Positions 1-9,380 of a stretch of 64,000 bases of DNA are shown here, piece by piece (the first letter of the stretch is position 1; each line of letters opens with the position of its first letter). The stretch spans positions 1 through 64,000 of the forward strand of contig JABLXA010000009.1 in NCBI GenBank assembly GCA_013178415.1, read 5' to 3'. A program made the position numbers and the translations under genes. Under the pieces are notes generated by a model. The model saw nothing but the letters and a program-made list of their open reading frames with translations, did not search any database and was not told the DNA's origin. Source of the stretch: Bacillota bacterium (GTDB lineage Bacteria; Bacillota; SHA-98; Ch115).

Positions 1-4
1 ATTT

Positions 5-12
5 GACCTCCC
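5..12 (-). promoter_or_regulatory. ribosome binding site of a gene lying beyond the left edge
   Basis: On the minus strand the window ends with GGGAGGTC followed by AAAT, a strong Shine-Dalgarno sequence whose start codon must lie just outside the window. Positions 1-245 are therefore the leader between dgkA and the next minus-strand gene. In B. subtilis that gene is cdd followed by era, but nothing here identifies it. The leader also holds a hairpin with stems GTGCGG/CCGCAC near 53-71 and another (AAGAGC/GCTCTT, 219-234) just after the dgkA stop codon. The hairpin after dgkA has no T-tract, so it is not a convincing terminator. Confidence 0.5.
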
Positions 13-245
13 TCGTTTACTCAGGCTTGCAGGTTTCGGTACGGACATATATGTGCGGCAAAGGCCCGCACAGGGGGCGGGGTTGGAAAATACCTAGCTG
101 GAAGGCGCTACCTGCGAAATATGGGTTTCAAATAAATCGGATGGGAATTACCGTTCTGATGAGATCAATGTGCAGTCGCGCGCGAAGGATGAAAATCCCT
201 TCAATCATTCGGCTGCAGAAGAGCGCCGGCTCTTTGCGATCTTGG

Positions 246-620
246 TCAAATCAGCCTTGATATAAAGGAAAAAATCCTGGCGCCCAAAATCAGATAACCT
301 ACGGCCACGGCATTCAGAGCGGAGACAAGAACAGCTGCCGCGGCTACATTTTTTGTGATCTCGGCAAGATGGTGATACCCAGGAGATAGGATATCCACGA
401 GGGTTTCTATGGCGGTATTTACGATTTCTAGTGTTATAACGAGGGAAATTGCGAAAAGGAGCATGGTGAGTTCCGCCCTATGGACGCCCAACAGGGAAGA
501 TAATAACAAGACCCCCAACGCAACGATAAAATGCACCCTCATGTTGCGCTGGGTCTTCAGGACATAAACTAGACCCTTTATGGCAAAATGGAAACTATCA
601 ATGATGTTCCTCGCCCTCAT
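246..620 (-). CDS. dgkA: diacylglycerol kinase / undecaprenol kinase (DgkA family)
   Basis: This is a 124-residue integral membrane protein of the prokaryotic DgkA family. In Gram-positive bacteria it phosphorylates undecaprenol, recycling the lipid carrier for cell-wall synthesis. Three hydrophobic segments are visible, at about residues 30-45, 50-70 and 92-115. The family signature glutamate and Asn-Thr-Ala-Ile-Glu stretch (LEIVNTAIETLVD, around residue 65-77) is intact. The length is typical. The gene overlaps the end of ybeY by 23 nt, as in the conserved ybeY-dgkA pair. No good ribosome binding site precedes the ATG, which suggests coupling to ybeY. Confidence 0.93.
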   Translation of the reverse strand: MRARNIIDSFHFAIKGLVYVLKTQRNMRVHFIVALGVLLLSSLLGVHRAELTMLLFAISLVITLEIVNTAIETLVDILSPGYHHLAEITKNVAAAAVLVSALNAVAVGYLILGARIFSFISRLI

Positions 621-1089
621 AATAAGATGCTCTGCCGTCTGGTAGCACCCGGGAGAGAAGGCGCTCTTCCGCCTCCCTCATTTCGGCCTTTTCCTCCTCT
701 GTCTCGTGATCATAACCAAGTAAATGAAAAAGGCCATGGGCAATTAAATATGCCAGTTCCCTGACAAACCCATGTCCGAAGGTCTCGCCCTGAGCCCTGG
801 CCATCTCTAGGGAGACCACTATATCTCCCAATAGAACCTCCTCATCATCGGCATCTCTGGTAGGAGAATCCATCGGAAACGAAAGGACATCCGTGGATGC
901 GTCCACTTGTCGAAAATCGCTGTTCAATAGCCGGATCCTATCGTTATCAACGAATGCGATACTCACCTCTATCTTTTCGGGGTCATACCCCTCCTGTTCG
1001 AGGCCCTTTTCCACCACTGAATTGACGATTTCCAGCTGCTCAGGGGTGAGGGTTACCTTCCGCTGTTCATCCGATATCAAAACAGGCAT
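598..1089 (-). CDS. ybeY: endoribonuclease YbeY (rRNA maturation factor)
   Basis: This is a 163-residue single-domain zinc-dependent RNase of the UPF0054 family. It takes part in 16S rRNA 3'-end maturation and ribosome quality control. The zinc-binding motif is complete: HGLFHLLGYDH, with histidines at about residues 118, 122 and 128. It is preceded by the conserved DVLSFP stretch at about 68-73. The start ATG lies 4 nt after the pgpH stop codon, with a purine-rich AAGGGG just upstream. It sits between pgpH and dgkA as in many Bacillota. Confidence 0.96.
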   Translation of the reverse strand: MPVLISDEQRKVTLTPEQLEIVNSVVEKGLEQEGYDPEKIEVSIAFVDNDRIRLLNSDFRQVDASTDVLSFPMDSPTRDADDEEVLLGDIVVSLEMARAQGETFGHGFVRELAYLIAHGLFHLLGYDHETEEEKAEMREAEERLLSRVLPDGRASYYEGEEHH

Positions 1090-1092
1090 ATA

Positions 1093-3291
1093 CTATGATT
1101 CGCCCCTTCCTTTTACTGTAGGAGATGAAGGATACTCTATCCTCGGATGAAATATGCCGGTAAGAATGCGCACGAATGCTTTTGCCACCTCATCCAGATC
1201 CCTGAAGGTGAGATCACACTGATCCAACTGCCCGGATGCAAGCAGATCCTTGATCATCTTCCTGACGAACCCTTCTATGCGACCTGGTGTAGGACGCGAT
1301 AGAGACCTTACACCCGCCTCCACGCAATCAGCCAGCATGACGATGGCCGCTTCTCTGGTCTGCGGCCTGGGACCGGGATAACGAAAATCGCTTTCATCAG
1401 GCATCCCATCCTCACTTGATTCCTGGGCCTTATGATAGAAGTATTTCACCAGGGTGGTACCATGATGCTGCATGATGATATCAATGAGAGATTGTGGCAA
1501 CCGATGAGACCTCGCTAGTTCAACTCCGTCCTTGACATGAGAAAGGATCACCAAGGCGCTGAGACTTGGCGAGATCTTATCATGAGGGTTATCCTGCACC
1601 AGCTGATTTTCAACAAAGAAATATGGCCTTTTGGTCTTTCCGATGTCATGATAATAAGCTCCTGCCCTGACCAGTAGGGTATCAGCACCGATTGCGCTTG
1701 CCGCAGCCTCCGCCAAATTCCCAACTATGATACTGTGATGATATGTCCCTGGGGCCTCGATAAGAAGACGCTTGAGAAGAGGCCTATTGGGATTGGACAG
1801 CTCGAGCAGCCTTATCGATGTCGTGATATGGAACAAATTTTCAAAGAAAGGGAGGATACCCACGGCCAGGATAGTAGAAAGAACACCATTGCCCAAGCCA
1901 AGGTAGCTGTGGGCCACCCAGTCAGGATTTTGAAAAATGAGCCCTACCCCTGCGATAGCGACGCTATTCACGGCACCCACTATAAACCCTGCCCGCACCA
2001 GGTCAGAGCGTTCTCCCACCTTGCTAACGGTGAACGCCGCGGCAATGGCAGTAATTGTTGAAACCAGAGTGCATCCCAGGTAATTGCCGCCTAGGATACC
2101 GGCTATAAGCCCGAATACAATACTGGTAATAATAGCAAGGCGGGGGTCAAAGATGACAGCGATCAGCATACTCCCGAAGGCGGTAGGAATCAACATCGAT
2201 GAGTAAGACCATGGAATTGACGATATTATGGCGATTATCCCCACTACAATGACAATGAGACTGCCCAGGAGAGAAAACAGACGAATATCCAGTAGTATGT
2301 CCCTTCGAAACTGATACAAATAAGTGGCGATGATACCTGTGAATATAAACGAGACTGCTGTGATACCGATAATCCCCAGGTAATTGACCTTCGAACCTAA
2401 TAGCCCCAGGTCCTTTAGAATCTCAATATGTTCTGCCGTCACGATCTCCCCACGTCTGACGACAGTTTGCCCTTTCAGGATCATGACAGGTTCCACTGAC
2501 GCTATGGCGTCTTGGCGCGCCTTTTCCACCTTGGTGGGGTTCAAAACTAGGTTTGGCCCGATCTGCGGCTCCACTATGGCTAGCGCTGCAGACAATAAGT
2601 CCCCCGATATTCCTGCGTCAGCCAATCTTTTCCTTGCAGATGCCTTTGCTTCAGGGATATTCTCTCGGCTTATCCGAGTCTCCCGCATTGTGGAGCCTGC
2701 TACCTGCCTGCTCGTGGCCCGGAGCGACTCCAGTTCGGCCTGGGACGCCCTGAGCAGCACGACGAGACTGGTCGCAGGCACCTCGATGCCGGTATCCTTT
2801 CGTATCTCATCTGAAAGATCGGCGGCAATGCGCCGTATGTCGCCCGGATATCCCAGCTGTGATCCTTGCGAAGGGGGTCCGGGCGTATTGACACTAGAAT
2901 ACAGCTTCCGTGTGGCCAGTATCTTGTCAAATATCTTATCTATTGTATCCTCTACATTGATGCTGGCCGCAGGGCTGATATCATAGTTTTGTGGGGCAGC
3001 CGTGGCATCCTTTATAGCCTGCTTTCCGGCGCTCTCCTGGAGCGCCAGTGTCCGGGGACGATTTGTGATATCTCTCTGAGCTTCGATATCAATTTTGCTA
3101 GGTTGACCGATTTCCACCTCGACTTTGCGCGGCAAAAGGTTTATTGAAAGCACGGCCACGATCAACCCCACCACCAATATGGCAGTTAAAGACATCTGAA
3201 GCCATGGATTGGAGACTATGTCCTTCCACCTAGTTATGAACACTGGATATTGAGTTTTGGGTTTACCGGGGTTTAGCTCAGGATTCACCAT
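1093..3291 (-). CDS. pgpH: 7TM-HD cyclic-di-AMP phosphodiesterase PgpH
   Basis: The protein is 732 residues, in the usual range for the family. An N-terminal membrane anchor (about residues 30-52) is followed by a large extracytoplasmic 7TMR-HDED domain (to about 310), seven hydrophobic segments (about 310-490) and a cytoplasmic HD domain. The HD signature YYHDIGKTKRPYFF lies near residue 555. Family members hydrolyse c-di-AMP to pApA. The start ATG overlaps the phoH stop (TTTGATGG) and follows GAGGAAGG. TTG one codon earlier and GTG one codon later are also possible. A DarA-like c-di-AMP receptor is encoded at 50282-50608. Confidence 0.93.
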   Translation of the reverse strand: MVNPELNPGKPKTQYPVFITRWKDIVSNPWLQMSLTAILVVGLIVAVLSINLLPRKVEVEIGQPSKIDIEAQRDITNRPRTLALQESAGKQAIKDATAAPQNYDISPAASINVEDTIDKIFDKILATRKLYSSVNTPGPPSQGSQLGYPGDIRRIAADLSDEIRKDTGIEVPATSLVVLLRASQAELESLRATSRQVAGSTMRETRISRENIPEAKASARKRLADAGISGDLLSAALAIVEPQIGPNLVLNPTKVEKARQDAIASVEPVMILKGQTVVRRGEIVTAEHIEILKDLGLLGSKVNYLGIIGITAVSFIFTGIIATYLYQFRRDILLDIRLFSLLGSLIVIVVGIIAIISSIPWSYSSMLIPTAFGSMLIAVIFDPRLAIITSIVFGLIAGILGGNYLGCTLVSTITAIAAAFTVSKVGERSDLVRAGFIVGAVNSVAIAGVGLIFQNPDWVAHSYLGLGNGVLSTILAVGILPFFENLFHITTSIRLLELSNPNRPLLKRLLIEAPGTYHHSIIVGNLAEAAASAIGADTLLVRAGAYYHDIGKTKRPYFFVENQLVQDNPHDKISPSLSALVILSHVKDGVELARSHRLPQSLIDIIMQHHGTTLVKYFYHKAQESSEDGMPDESDFRYPGPRPQTREAAIVMLADCVEAGVRSLSRPTPGRIEGFVRKMIKDLLASGQLDQCDLTFRDLDEVAKAFVRILTGIFHPRIEYPSSPTVKGRGES

Positions 3292-4316
3292 CAAACGCCT
3301 TCCTCACTCGAGGACTTATTACCTTCATATCGCTCATAGGCCCTGACGATCCTTTGCACAAGTTCATGCCTTATGACGTCCTGGTCCGTTAGATAGACGA
3401 ATTCAATTCCTTCAATGCCTTTCAATATGCCCTGGATTTCCGCAAGGCCACTGAACTGACCCTTAGGCAGGTCGATCTGGGTGAGGTCCCCGGTAACTAC
3501 CGCCCTGGAATTAAAACCTAAACGGGTTAGAAACATTTTCATCTGTTCATGTGTTGTATTCTGGGCCTCGTCCAGGATGATAAACGAATCATCCAGAGTA
3601 CGTCCGCGCATATAGGCTAGGGGAGCGACCTCGATGATACCCCGCTCCATATATTTTTGGAAGACATCCATGCCCAAAATATCGAAAATTGCATCGTAAA
3701 GGGGGCGAAGATAAGGGTTGACCTTCTCTTGAAGATCGCCGGGCAAAAATCCGAGCTTTTCGCCGGCTTCCACAGCTGGCCTCGTGAGGACCAGCCGGCT
3801 CACCTGTTTTGCCTTAAGATACGCTATGGCCACTGCCATGGCCAGGTAGGTCTTCCCTGTGCCTGCCGGCCCTATGGCAAAAACAAGATTTGATCTGTGC
3901 ATCGCGTCAATATAGCGTTTTTGACCGAGGGTCTTGGGCTTGATTTGCCTTCCCCTGACGGTAACCTGAACGACATCCGAAAGCAGCTCGTGCAAAGAAG
4001 TAGCGTCTCCTCCTTTTACAAGCTCAATAGCATACCTGGCGTCCCTTACATTCACGGAGTTGCCAGACCTGATTACTGCCTTCAGATCTTCAATCACCTG
4101 CACAGCCAGGTCCACATCTTCCCTCTTGCCAGAAACCTCCACCCCATTAGAATAAGGATAAACTTCTATATCAAAGGCGCTTTCCAGTGCCTTCAATATC
4201 TCATCTTGCCTGCCAAACAGTGTCTGGGCCTCCCTGACACTCTCTATAGGAACAACCACTGCTGACTCAGGCTTCCGGGAATCTTCCAAAACCTCGGCCT
4301 TATAGAGTCTCTCCAT
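3291..4316 (-). CDS. phoH: PhoH-like ATPase
   Basis: This P-loop ATPase of the PhoH family is associated with RNA metabolism; its exact role is unsettled. Walker A is GPAGTGKT at about residue 148-155 and Walker B is IILDEAQN at about 245-252. An N-terminal KH-like stretch lies at about residues 30-90. I placed the start at the ATG at 4316, which follows AAAGGAGAGAG; this gives 341 residues. The longer reading to 4349 has no ribosome binding site and would overlap yqfD further. The order yqfC-yqfD-phoH-pgpH-ybeY-dgkA matches B. subtilis. Confidence 0.94.
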   Translation of the reverse strand: MERLYKAEVLEDSRKPESAVVVPIESVREAQTLFGRQDEILKALESAFDIEVYPYSNGVEVSGKREDVDLAVQVIEDLKAVIRSGNSVNVRDARYAIELVKGGDATSLHELLSDVVQVTVRGRQIKPKTLGQKRYIDAMHRSNLVFAIGPAGTGKTYLAMAVAIAYLKAKQVSRLVLTRPAVEAGEKLGFLPGDLQEKVNPYLRPLYDAIFDILGMDVFQKYMERGIIEVAPLAYMRGRTLDDSFIILDEAQNTTHEQMKMFLTRLGFNSRAVVTGDLTQIDLPKGQFSGLAEIQGILKGIEGIEFVYLTDQDVIRHELVQRIVRAYERYEGNKSSSEEGV

Positions 4317-5595
4317 CAACTCTCTCCTTTCCTTGTTCCTTTGATTCATCTGCCCCCGATTCTTGCGGTTCCACGATGAAATCAGATTCTGTAATAGAGA
4401 ACCTCCGTGGGCTCCCTATATCTTCAATAACTTCGGCCACAATGCGGGCCGTAACAGTCCCTTTATCTGAATCTTGACTCACCAGCTCACGCTTAAATAC
4501 AGTGGTCACACCTTTAGGAATCTCCCTGTTCAATGCCTCCAGGGCTCCATGAAGCGCTTCGGCCGCTGCTTCTTCATAGCTTTTTTCCTCTTTCGTGCGC
4601 CTTACTTCAACCCAGGTCAACTTCTCGATCTCCACAGGTATCTTGAGACCACCGGGGCCAAACGAAAATCTGACGCGCTCTCGTTCCTCTTTATAATCAC
4701 GGAAATCGGCTGGGGGACGGCCCAATACTATCGGGCGTCCGAAAAACAGCGCAACAGCTCCACCTGACCTCCTCCCTGTGGGAATGAGACTCTCCCATCG
4801 CAGTTTTACAGTCTTTGTGCCTTCATACCAAACCCTCGCGCGAACTATGCCGTGTCCATCAACAATCTGAATATCTTCCCCATCCTTGTGGCCAGTCGCT
4901 AGCCGCCTCATGGCACAACCCTTGATAAGCACATCGCCCCGTTTCACGGTATCCCCGGGCCGGACCACCGGGATGCCAGCCAGTGTGATCATAGTCTCAA
5001 TAAGGCCGTCACGTCTTGCAACAACGTGCGTAAGCATATTATCATGCGGTACCAGCTTTTTCTCGGCGATTTCTATAACCAGTTTAGTGCCGCTGAGATG
5101 AGCCCCGGCCCAGGCGACCTCACGAACCTGCGCAAGTATGGACTTCTCTATCCTGCGCAGGTCTATGGTTCTCTTGAGCTTCCCCGGTATTACCCCTTCT
5201 TTGGCCACAACCTGAAGGATCCTCTGTTCAGGGACTTCTTTTTCCCCTTTGACCTCAATGAACCACACAAAGGACGAAAGCACATTGAGGGCTATCCCAA
5301 AGATCACAGCCCCCATGACAAAAGCCTTGCGTGACCATAGCCGACCCAAGACAAAGGGCAGGCCGGCCTCCTTTATGATCTCAGCTTCACAACCTACCCT
5401 CTCCAAAATCGGATCCATGTCAGCCAGATCCCTTGCGTCGATCTTTGCAACGATAAATCTATCACCTATTTTTTCGATGTCCCAGAGATCTATTCCCCTG
5501 GAGCAAGCAAGGTTTATACATTTCTCCTGGGCCCTTCCTTTGATTTTGATTATAACATAGCCTTTCAGATAAGGCCACAATCTGTCGAGCAGCAT
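4300..5595 (-). CDS. yqfD: sporulation protein YqfD
   Basis: This is a 431-residue membrane-anchored protein of the YqfD family, made during sporulation in the mother cell in B. subtilis. A cytoplasmic N-terminal part of about 85 residues precedes one strong transmembrane segment (about residues 92-113). A long extracytoplasmic region with a POTRA-like start (the VKGEKEVPEQRI stretch) follows. The C-terminal 50 residues are charged and low in complexity. The start is supported by GAGGAGGGGTGAACAG directly upstream. It lies 4 nt after yqfC and overlaps the start of phoH by 17 nt. Confidence 0.9.
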   Translation of the reverse strand: MLLDRLWPYLKGYVIIKIKGRAQEKCINLACSRGIDLWDIEKIGDRFIVAKIDARDLADMDPILERVGCEAEIIKEAGLPFVLGRLWSRKAFVMGAVIFGIALNVLSSFVWFIEVKGEKEVPEQRILQVVAKEGVIPGKLKRTIDLRRIEKSILAQVREVAWAGAHLSGTKLVIEIAEKKLVPHDNMLTHVVARRDGLIETMITLAGIPVVRPGDTVKRGDVLIKGCAMRRLATGHKDGEDIQIVDGHGIVRARVWYEGTKTVKLRWESLIPTGRRSGGAVALFFGRPIVLGRPPADFRDYKEERERVRFSFGPGGLKIPVEIEKLTWVEVRRTKEEKSYEEAAAEALHGALEALNREIPKGVTTVFKRELVSQDSDKGTVTARIVAEVIEDIGSPRRFSITESDFIVEPQESGADESKEQGKERVDGETL

Positions 5596-5599
5596 CTGT

Positions 5600-5932
5600 T
5601 CACCCCTCCTCTTGCCGGGGCCGGTCCGACATCCTGTGGCCTGAAATCATGTTGAAGGCGAGTGCTGAGATCTCGCCCTCAATTATCAGTTCATCTGCGG
5701 AGATCTTTCTCAGGGCAAGTCCGTGGCCGTCAACCCGAAGTTCACCAGTGGGCAGGCCCAGCCTCAATGTATCCTCGGTATACTCTATAAGGCCTCGATG
5801 ATTCTCAACGCGCAATTCTAAATTGCCGAAAAGTACAAGCCTGGGAAGATCAAGAACAATATCATGAGGGATATCTAGCGCCTCTGCGAAGCTCCTGCCA
5901 AGGCCGAATTTCTTGCGAGCTAGCCAGGTCAA
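5600..5932 (-). CDS. yqfC: sporulation protein YqfC
   Basis: This 110-residue protein belongs to the small YqfC/YabP-like family found next to yqfD in spore formers. It has the family's beta-rich core ending in a run of hydrophobic strands (LRKISADELIIEGEI). The first 20 residues are basic and the C-terminus is polar. The start appears to be TTG at 5932, about 11 nt after GGGAGG. Its position directly before yqfD supports the call. Confidence 0.85.
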   Translation of the reverse strand: MTWLARKKFGLGRSFAEALDIPHDIVLDLPRLVLFGNLELRVENHRGLIEYTEDTLRLGLPTGELRVDGHGLALRKISADELIIEGEISALAFNMISGHRMSDRPRQEEG

Positions 5933-6024
5933 GGCATATCCTACCTCCCATCGGACGACAAACCGTCCCCTTAAGAGACGCCAAATTGTCTCCTAAAAAA
6001 GGTATGCCTCTTCCCTCTTTATGA

Positions 6025-6597
6025 TTACCGGACTCCAAAAGCTTGTCTTCCTGAGCCCATAGGAGCTGCCCTCTTCGATCTTGGAGGAGAAAGGATCTCT
6101 CCTAATATAACTGCCGACGGAATCCCAGCAGGGCCCAGGAGGTCTACGATTCCCGGTGGGATAGCTTGGGGCTGCTCTGTCGCTGATACGGCATATTCTG
6201 CCCATGATCCTGCGGTCGAGGTATCATCTTTGAAGACATCAATAGTCCATTCCTCATCGATGGCGAGCTCAGAAGATACGCCCTCACCGGTCCAGGCCTC
6301 GCCTATCCCCATATCTCTTGTTGGTCTGCCGATGACGCCGTCATCGCGAATAAAACCACCACTTTCTGCACTTACAGCGCCTTCTCCTGCATCGGCAAGA
6401 CCTTCTTCCGCTTCTGCAAGACTGGCGCCACTGTCCGCAGAAATACTGCCTCCATTGCCTTCATTGGGGTGCATGGAGGTCTCTAAAGGTTCTGCCTCAG
6501 CAAGTCTCTTGAGCATCCCCCTGATCACAGGGAGGATTATAGCCACCGCGAGGTAAACAATGGCTATGAGGCTGATAAGGCCTTCAATGTTGACCAT
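6025..6597 (-). CDS. conserved hypothetical membrane-anchored protein between floA and yqfC
   Basis: The protein is 190 residues. One N-terminal transmembrane helix (about residues 5-27) is followed by an acidic, low-complexity linker rich in Gly, Ala, Glu and Ser (about 35-125). A short C-terminal hydrophobic/basic tail (IPSAVILGEILSPPRSKRA) could be a conserved docking motif. It occupies the place of yqfB in B. subtilis but does not resemble YqfB to me. The location right after nfeD-floA suggests a role at the membrane with flotillin or in the yqf sporulation unit. This is inference only. Confidence 0.7.
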   Translation of the reverse strand: MVNIEGLISLIAIVYLAVAIILPVIRGMLKRLAEAEPLETSMHPNEGNGGSISADSGASLAEAEEGLADAGEGAVSAESGGFIRDDGVIGRPTRDMGIGEAWTGEGVSSELAIDEEWTIDVFKDDTSTAGSWAEYAVSATEQPQAIPPGIVDLLGPAGIPSAVILGEILSPPRSKRAAPMGSGRQAFGVR

Positions 6598-6608
6598 CTT
6601 TTTCTATA

Positions 6609-7628
6609 TCACTCCCCGCTATCCTTGCTGAGCTTTGGCGGTTCCTCGCCGGGACGCTCCGGCTTTTGTGTCAGCCGTGAGATGGCTTCCCTCATCTGCG
6701 TATCAGCCAGGAGATTTTGGAGGTTGTAATAATCAAGCACTCCCAATTTGCCGCGCCTCAAGGCATCAGCCATCGCCTTCGGCACCTCCGCCTCGGCCTC
6801 TACGACTCGAGCCCTCATTTCCTGAACCATAGCCTTCATTTCCTGTTCACGAGCAAGAGCAGCAAACCGTCTCTCCGCGGCCTTGGCCTGGGCTATATTC
6901 TTGTCGGCCTCAGCCTGATCCATCTGCAGCCGGGCCCCTATATTACGCCCCACGTCCACATCAGCGATATCAATAGAAAGGATTTCGAACGCAGTACCAG
7001 CATCAAGGCCCTTATTCAGCACCGTGCGTGAGATCTTGTCCGGATTTTCCAGGACCTCCTTATGGCTTTCGGCAGACCCCACCGTAGTCACGATGCCTTC
7101 ACCAACGCGGGCTATGATGGTAGCCTCACCGGCCCCCCCTACGAGACGATCGATATTGGCCCTGACAGTAACCCTGGCTTTGGCCTTCAGCTCTATGCCG
7201 TCTTTTGCCACCGCAGCAACTACCGGGGTCTCGATGACCTTTGGATTGACACTCATCTGGACGGCTTCCAATACATTTCGCCCCGCAAGATCAATGGCCG
7301 CCCCACGTTCGAAAGTCAGGGAAATGCCCGCACGATGAGCTGCTATCAGAGCATCGACCACCCTATCGACATTCCCGCCTGCCAGATAATGGGCCTCAAG
7401 TTTATCGGCGCTAACATTTAGTCCAGCCTTGACAGCCTTTATAAGCGGTAATATGATCCTTGCCGGAGGCACGCGCCTGAGTCTCATTCCTATGAGATTG
7501 ATGATACCCACATGGACGCCGGCAGCTAAAGCCGAAATCCAGAGCCCTACCGGAATGAAACTCAGCAGGATCATCAGAAAGATGATCGCTAGAAAGACGA
7601 TCACCGGGAAAACGAGAAGGATATCCAA
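6609..7628 (-). CDS. floA: flotillin-like protein FloA
   Basis: This bacterial flotillin of the YqfA type scaffolds functional membrane microdomains. Starting from TTG at 7628, which follows AGGAGG with 7 nt spacing, it is 339 residues, close to B. subtilis FloA. Two hydrophobic stretches (about residues 3-50) form the membrane hairpin. The PHB/SPFH region and an Ala/Glu-rich C-terminal coiled coil ([22 protein letters not shown]) follow. It is directly downstream of nfeD, the usual NfeD-flotillin pairing. Confidence 0.95.
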   Translation of the reverse strand: MDILLVFPVIVFLAIIFLMILLSFIPVGLWISALAAGVHVGIINLIGMRLRRVPPARIILPLIKAVKAGLNVSADKLEAHYLAGGNVDRVVDALIAAHRAGISLTFERGAAIDLAGRNVLEAVQMSVNPKVIETPVVAAVAKDGIELKAKARVTVRANIDRLVGGAGEATIIARVGEGIVTTVGSAESHKEVLENPDKISRTVLNKGLDAGTAFEILSIDIADVDVGRNIGARLQMDQAEADKNIAQAKAAERRFAALAREQEMKAMVQEMRARVVEAEAEVPKAMADALRRGKLGVLDYYNLQNLLADTQMREAISRLTQKPERPGEEPPKLSKDSGE

Positions 7629-7650
7629 GACACTCCCTCCTATCTGCCTC

Positions 7651-9111
7651 TTATTCACTATCCTCCTGTGGACGCACCATAAGTTTGCCACCTTCAGCAT
7701 GGATGACGGTTACGACGACACCACGAGGGATATATTCGCCTTCAGAAATAGCGTCTAGTTTTTTATCCCCTATGAGAATGACCCCTGCGGGCCTCAGGAC
7801 TGTCAGTGTCCTGCCCGTAGCCCCTAGATATGAAGCCCGCTCCTCAGAGGAGACATACCCCTCAGACTTCTCCTGTCTGTGGCTCAACACCAGCCTTCCC
7901 CAAAAAGGGGATCTTCCGAGCCTCGTGACGATGAATGCCCCTCCTGTGATGGTTATAAGAAAGGCGATGCTGATGGTACCCGCAGCTTCTGCCATGTCAT
8001 TGAAACTCATGAAAAGGCTCGCCAGAATCGCCAAGATCCCGGCAATGCCAGTAATTCCGAATCCGGGTATTGCGAAGAGCTCGATCAGCAAAAGGATGAC
8101 CCCGATCAGGAAGATCGCCACGGCCCACAGCCCTGCTATGCCTGCAATCACTCGGCCTCCAAAGAACAATGCCAACATCAAGGTGCCCAAGGTCCCGGGA
8201 ACGCCCCATCCCGGAGTGGTTATCTCGGCTAGAAGTCCAAGAAATCCCAATGCCAGCAAGAGCGAACTTACAACAGGGTCCGTTACAAATCTAGCTATCT
8301 TCTCAGATACTCTCACCGGGACAAAGATGATATCGCCGCCTGGAATATTGACTGCCTTCAGCGCCTCTTCGGGAGAGGAAGCTAAAGCATCTATGAACCC
8401 GACCTTCTTGGCCTTTTCAGCCGAGAGCGTCAATATCTTCCCTCTGTCTACAAGGCCTTTGATCTCTACATCAGCGTCTACCATGGCAGACGCGACCTTT
8501 GGATCTCGCTTGCGAGACTCCGCAGTTGCTTCAAATTCCCCCCTCAAAGCGGATATATTCTTTTCTTCGCGGGGTATTGTCTCTGCCGCCCCGATACTCG
8601 ACCCCGGGGACATCACAATTTTCTCACAGGCAAGAGCAATCAAAGCTCCAGCAGACCAGGCACGCCCCTTGATGAAAGCCACTGTAGGAATATCAAGGCC
8701 AAGAATCAAGTCACGTATCTCAGTAGCTGCATCGACTCTCCCGCCGAAGGTATCAATGCAGAAGACAATAGCTCTAGCATGTGCCTCTCGGGCTTGCCGT
8801 ATAGCCCGCTCTGCATAGGCAGCCAGACCGCCCTCTATATTGCCATGAATATACACGCCATAGATGGGCCCCTTGCTCGCCACCGGCGCGCCCTCACACA
8901 CAGGGTTCAATCCCGCGAAACTCCATCCTGCAGGAGAGAGACCAGAGGCAAACCATGATAAGAATACAGCCATAAAAAGTGCCCGGAAGATCCGGGCACT
9001 TTTCTTGCCTGTATATCTCATAATGTTTGCTGCATATGATCTTGCTAAGCCCTCTCCGGAGGAAGGGAGAAACATTGCTTTTCCCTCGCCATCATGTTCA
9101 AGGCAGCTCAT
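7651..9111 (-). CDS. NfeD family membrane-bound serine protease homologue
   Basis: This long-form NfeD (YqeZ-like) is 486 residues. It has an N-terminal signal/anchor helix (about residues 40-58), a ClpP-like serine protease domain ([21 protein letters not shown] onward) with the [10 protein letters not shown] nucleophile region, four transmembrane segments and a C-terminal OB-fold NfeDC domain. Family members partner with flotillins. I placed the start at the ATG at 9111, which follows GGGAGGAAAA 15 nt after the rpsU stop. The longer reading to 9237 would run through rpsU in another frame. Its 3' end lies 22 nt before the floA start. Confidence 0.93.
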   Translation of the reverse strand: MSCLEHDGEGKAMFLPSSGEGLARSYAANIMRYTGKKSARIFRALFMAVFLSWFASGLSPAGWSFAGLNPVCEGAPVASKGPIYGVYIHGNIEGGLAAYAERAIRQAREAHARAIVFCIDTFGGRVDAATEIRDLILGLDIPTVAFIKGRAWSAGALIALACEKIVMSPGSSIGAAETIPREEKNISALRGEFEATAESRKRDPKVASAMVDADVEIKGLVDRGKILTLSAEKAKKVGFIDALASSPEEALKAVNIPGGDIIFVPVRVSEKIARFVTDPVVSSLLLALGFLGLLAEITTPGWGVPGTLGTLMLALFFGGRVIAGIAGLWAVAIFLIGVILLLIELFAIPGFGITGIAGILAILASLFMSFNDMAEAAGTISIAFLITITGGAFIVTRLGRSPFWGRLVLSHRQEKSEGYVSSEERASYLGATGRTLTVLRPAGVILIGDKKLDAISEGEYIPRGVVVTVIHAEGGKLMVRPQEDSE

Positions 9112-9125
9112 TTTTCCTCCCGCCC

Positions 9126-9302
9126 CTAATGATATCTGCGCTTCCTGGCGGCCTCTGATTTCTTCTTTCGACGTACGCTTGGCTTCTCGTAATGCTCGTG
9201 TTTTCTGAATTCCGCCAGGATCCCTGACCTCTGGCACTGACGTCTGAATCTGCGCAACGCACTATCGAGGGACTCGTTCTTGCCGACCCGAACTTCTGCC
9301 AT
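9126..9302 (-). CDS. rpsU: 30S ribosomal protein S21
   Basis: The frame encodes 58 residues beginning [19 protein letters not shown] and ending in a very basic tail, the normal length and sequence for bS21. The ATG at 9302 is preceded by GGGGGGAGGGAGAGTCT. A sigma-A promoter lies just upstream at 9351-9380. The gene sits between mtaB and nfeD, with nfeD starting 15 nt downstream. yqeY, which follows rpsU in B. subtilis, is absent. Confidence 0.95.
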   Translation of the reverse strand: MAEVRVGKNESLDSALRRFRRQCQRSGILAEFRKHEHYEKPSVRRKKKSEAARKRRYH

Positions 9303-9350
9303 AGACTCTCCCTCCCCCCGTTGCTATATACCTTGCTGCATTACAAATAG

Positions 9351-9380
9351 ATTATACCCCAGCGGAAATCCGGGTGTCAA
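9351..9380 (-). promoter_or_regulatory. sigma-A promoter of rpsU
   Basis: On the minus strand TTGACA (9375-9380) and TATAAT (9351-9356) are separated by 18 nt. Both hexamers match the consensus. The TGA inside the -35 box is the stop codon of mtaB, so the promoter starts exactly where that gene ends. Confidence 0.85.

Noticed and set aside
3-260. 85-codon plus-strand frame at the left edge
   Set aside because: No ribosome binding site; the same stretch is a minus-strand leader with a clear Shine-Dalgarno at its end.
6025-6597. YqfB identity for the gene between floA and yqfC
   Set aside because: Size (190 residues) and sequence do not match the much smaller YqfB; only the position agrees.
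7685-8818. 377-codon plus-strand frame opposite nfeD
   Set aside because: It is an antisense shadow of a clear NfeD gene; the product has no recognisable domain and no ribosome binding site.
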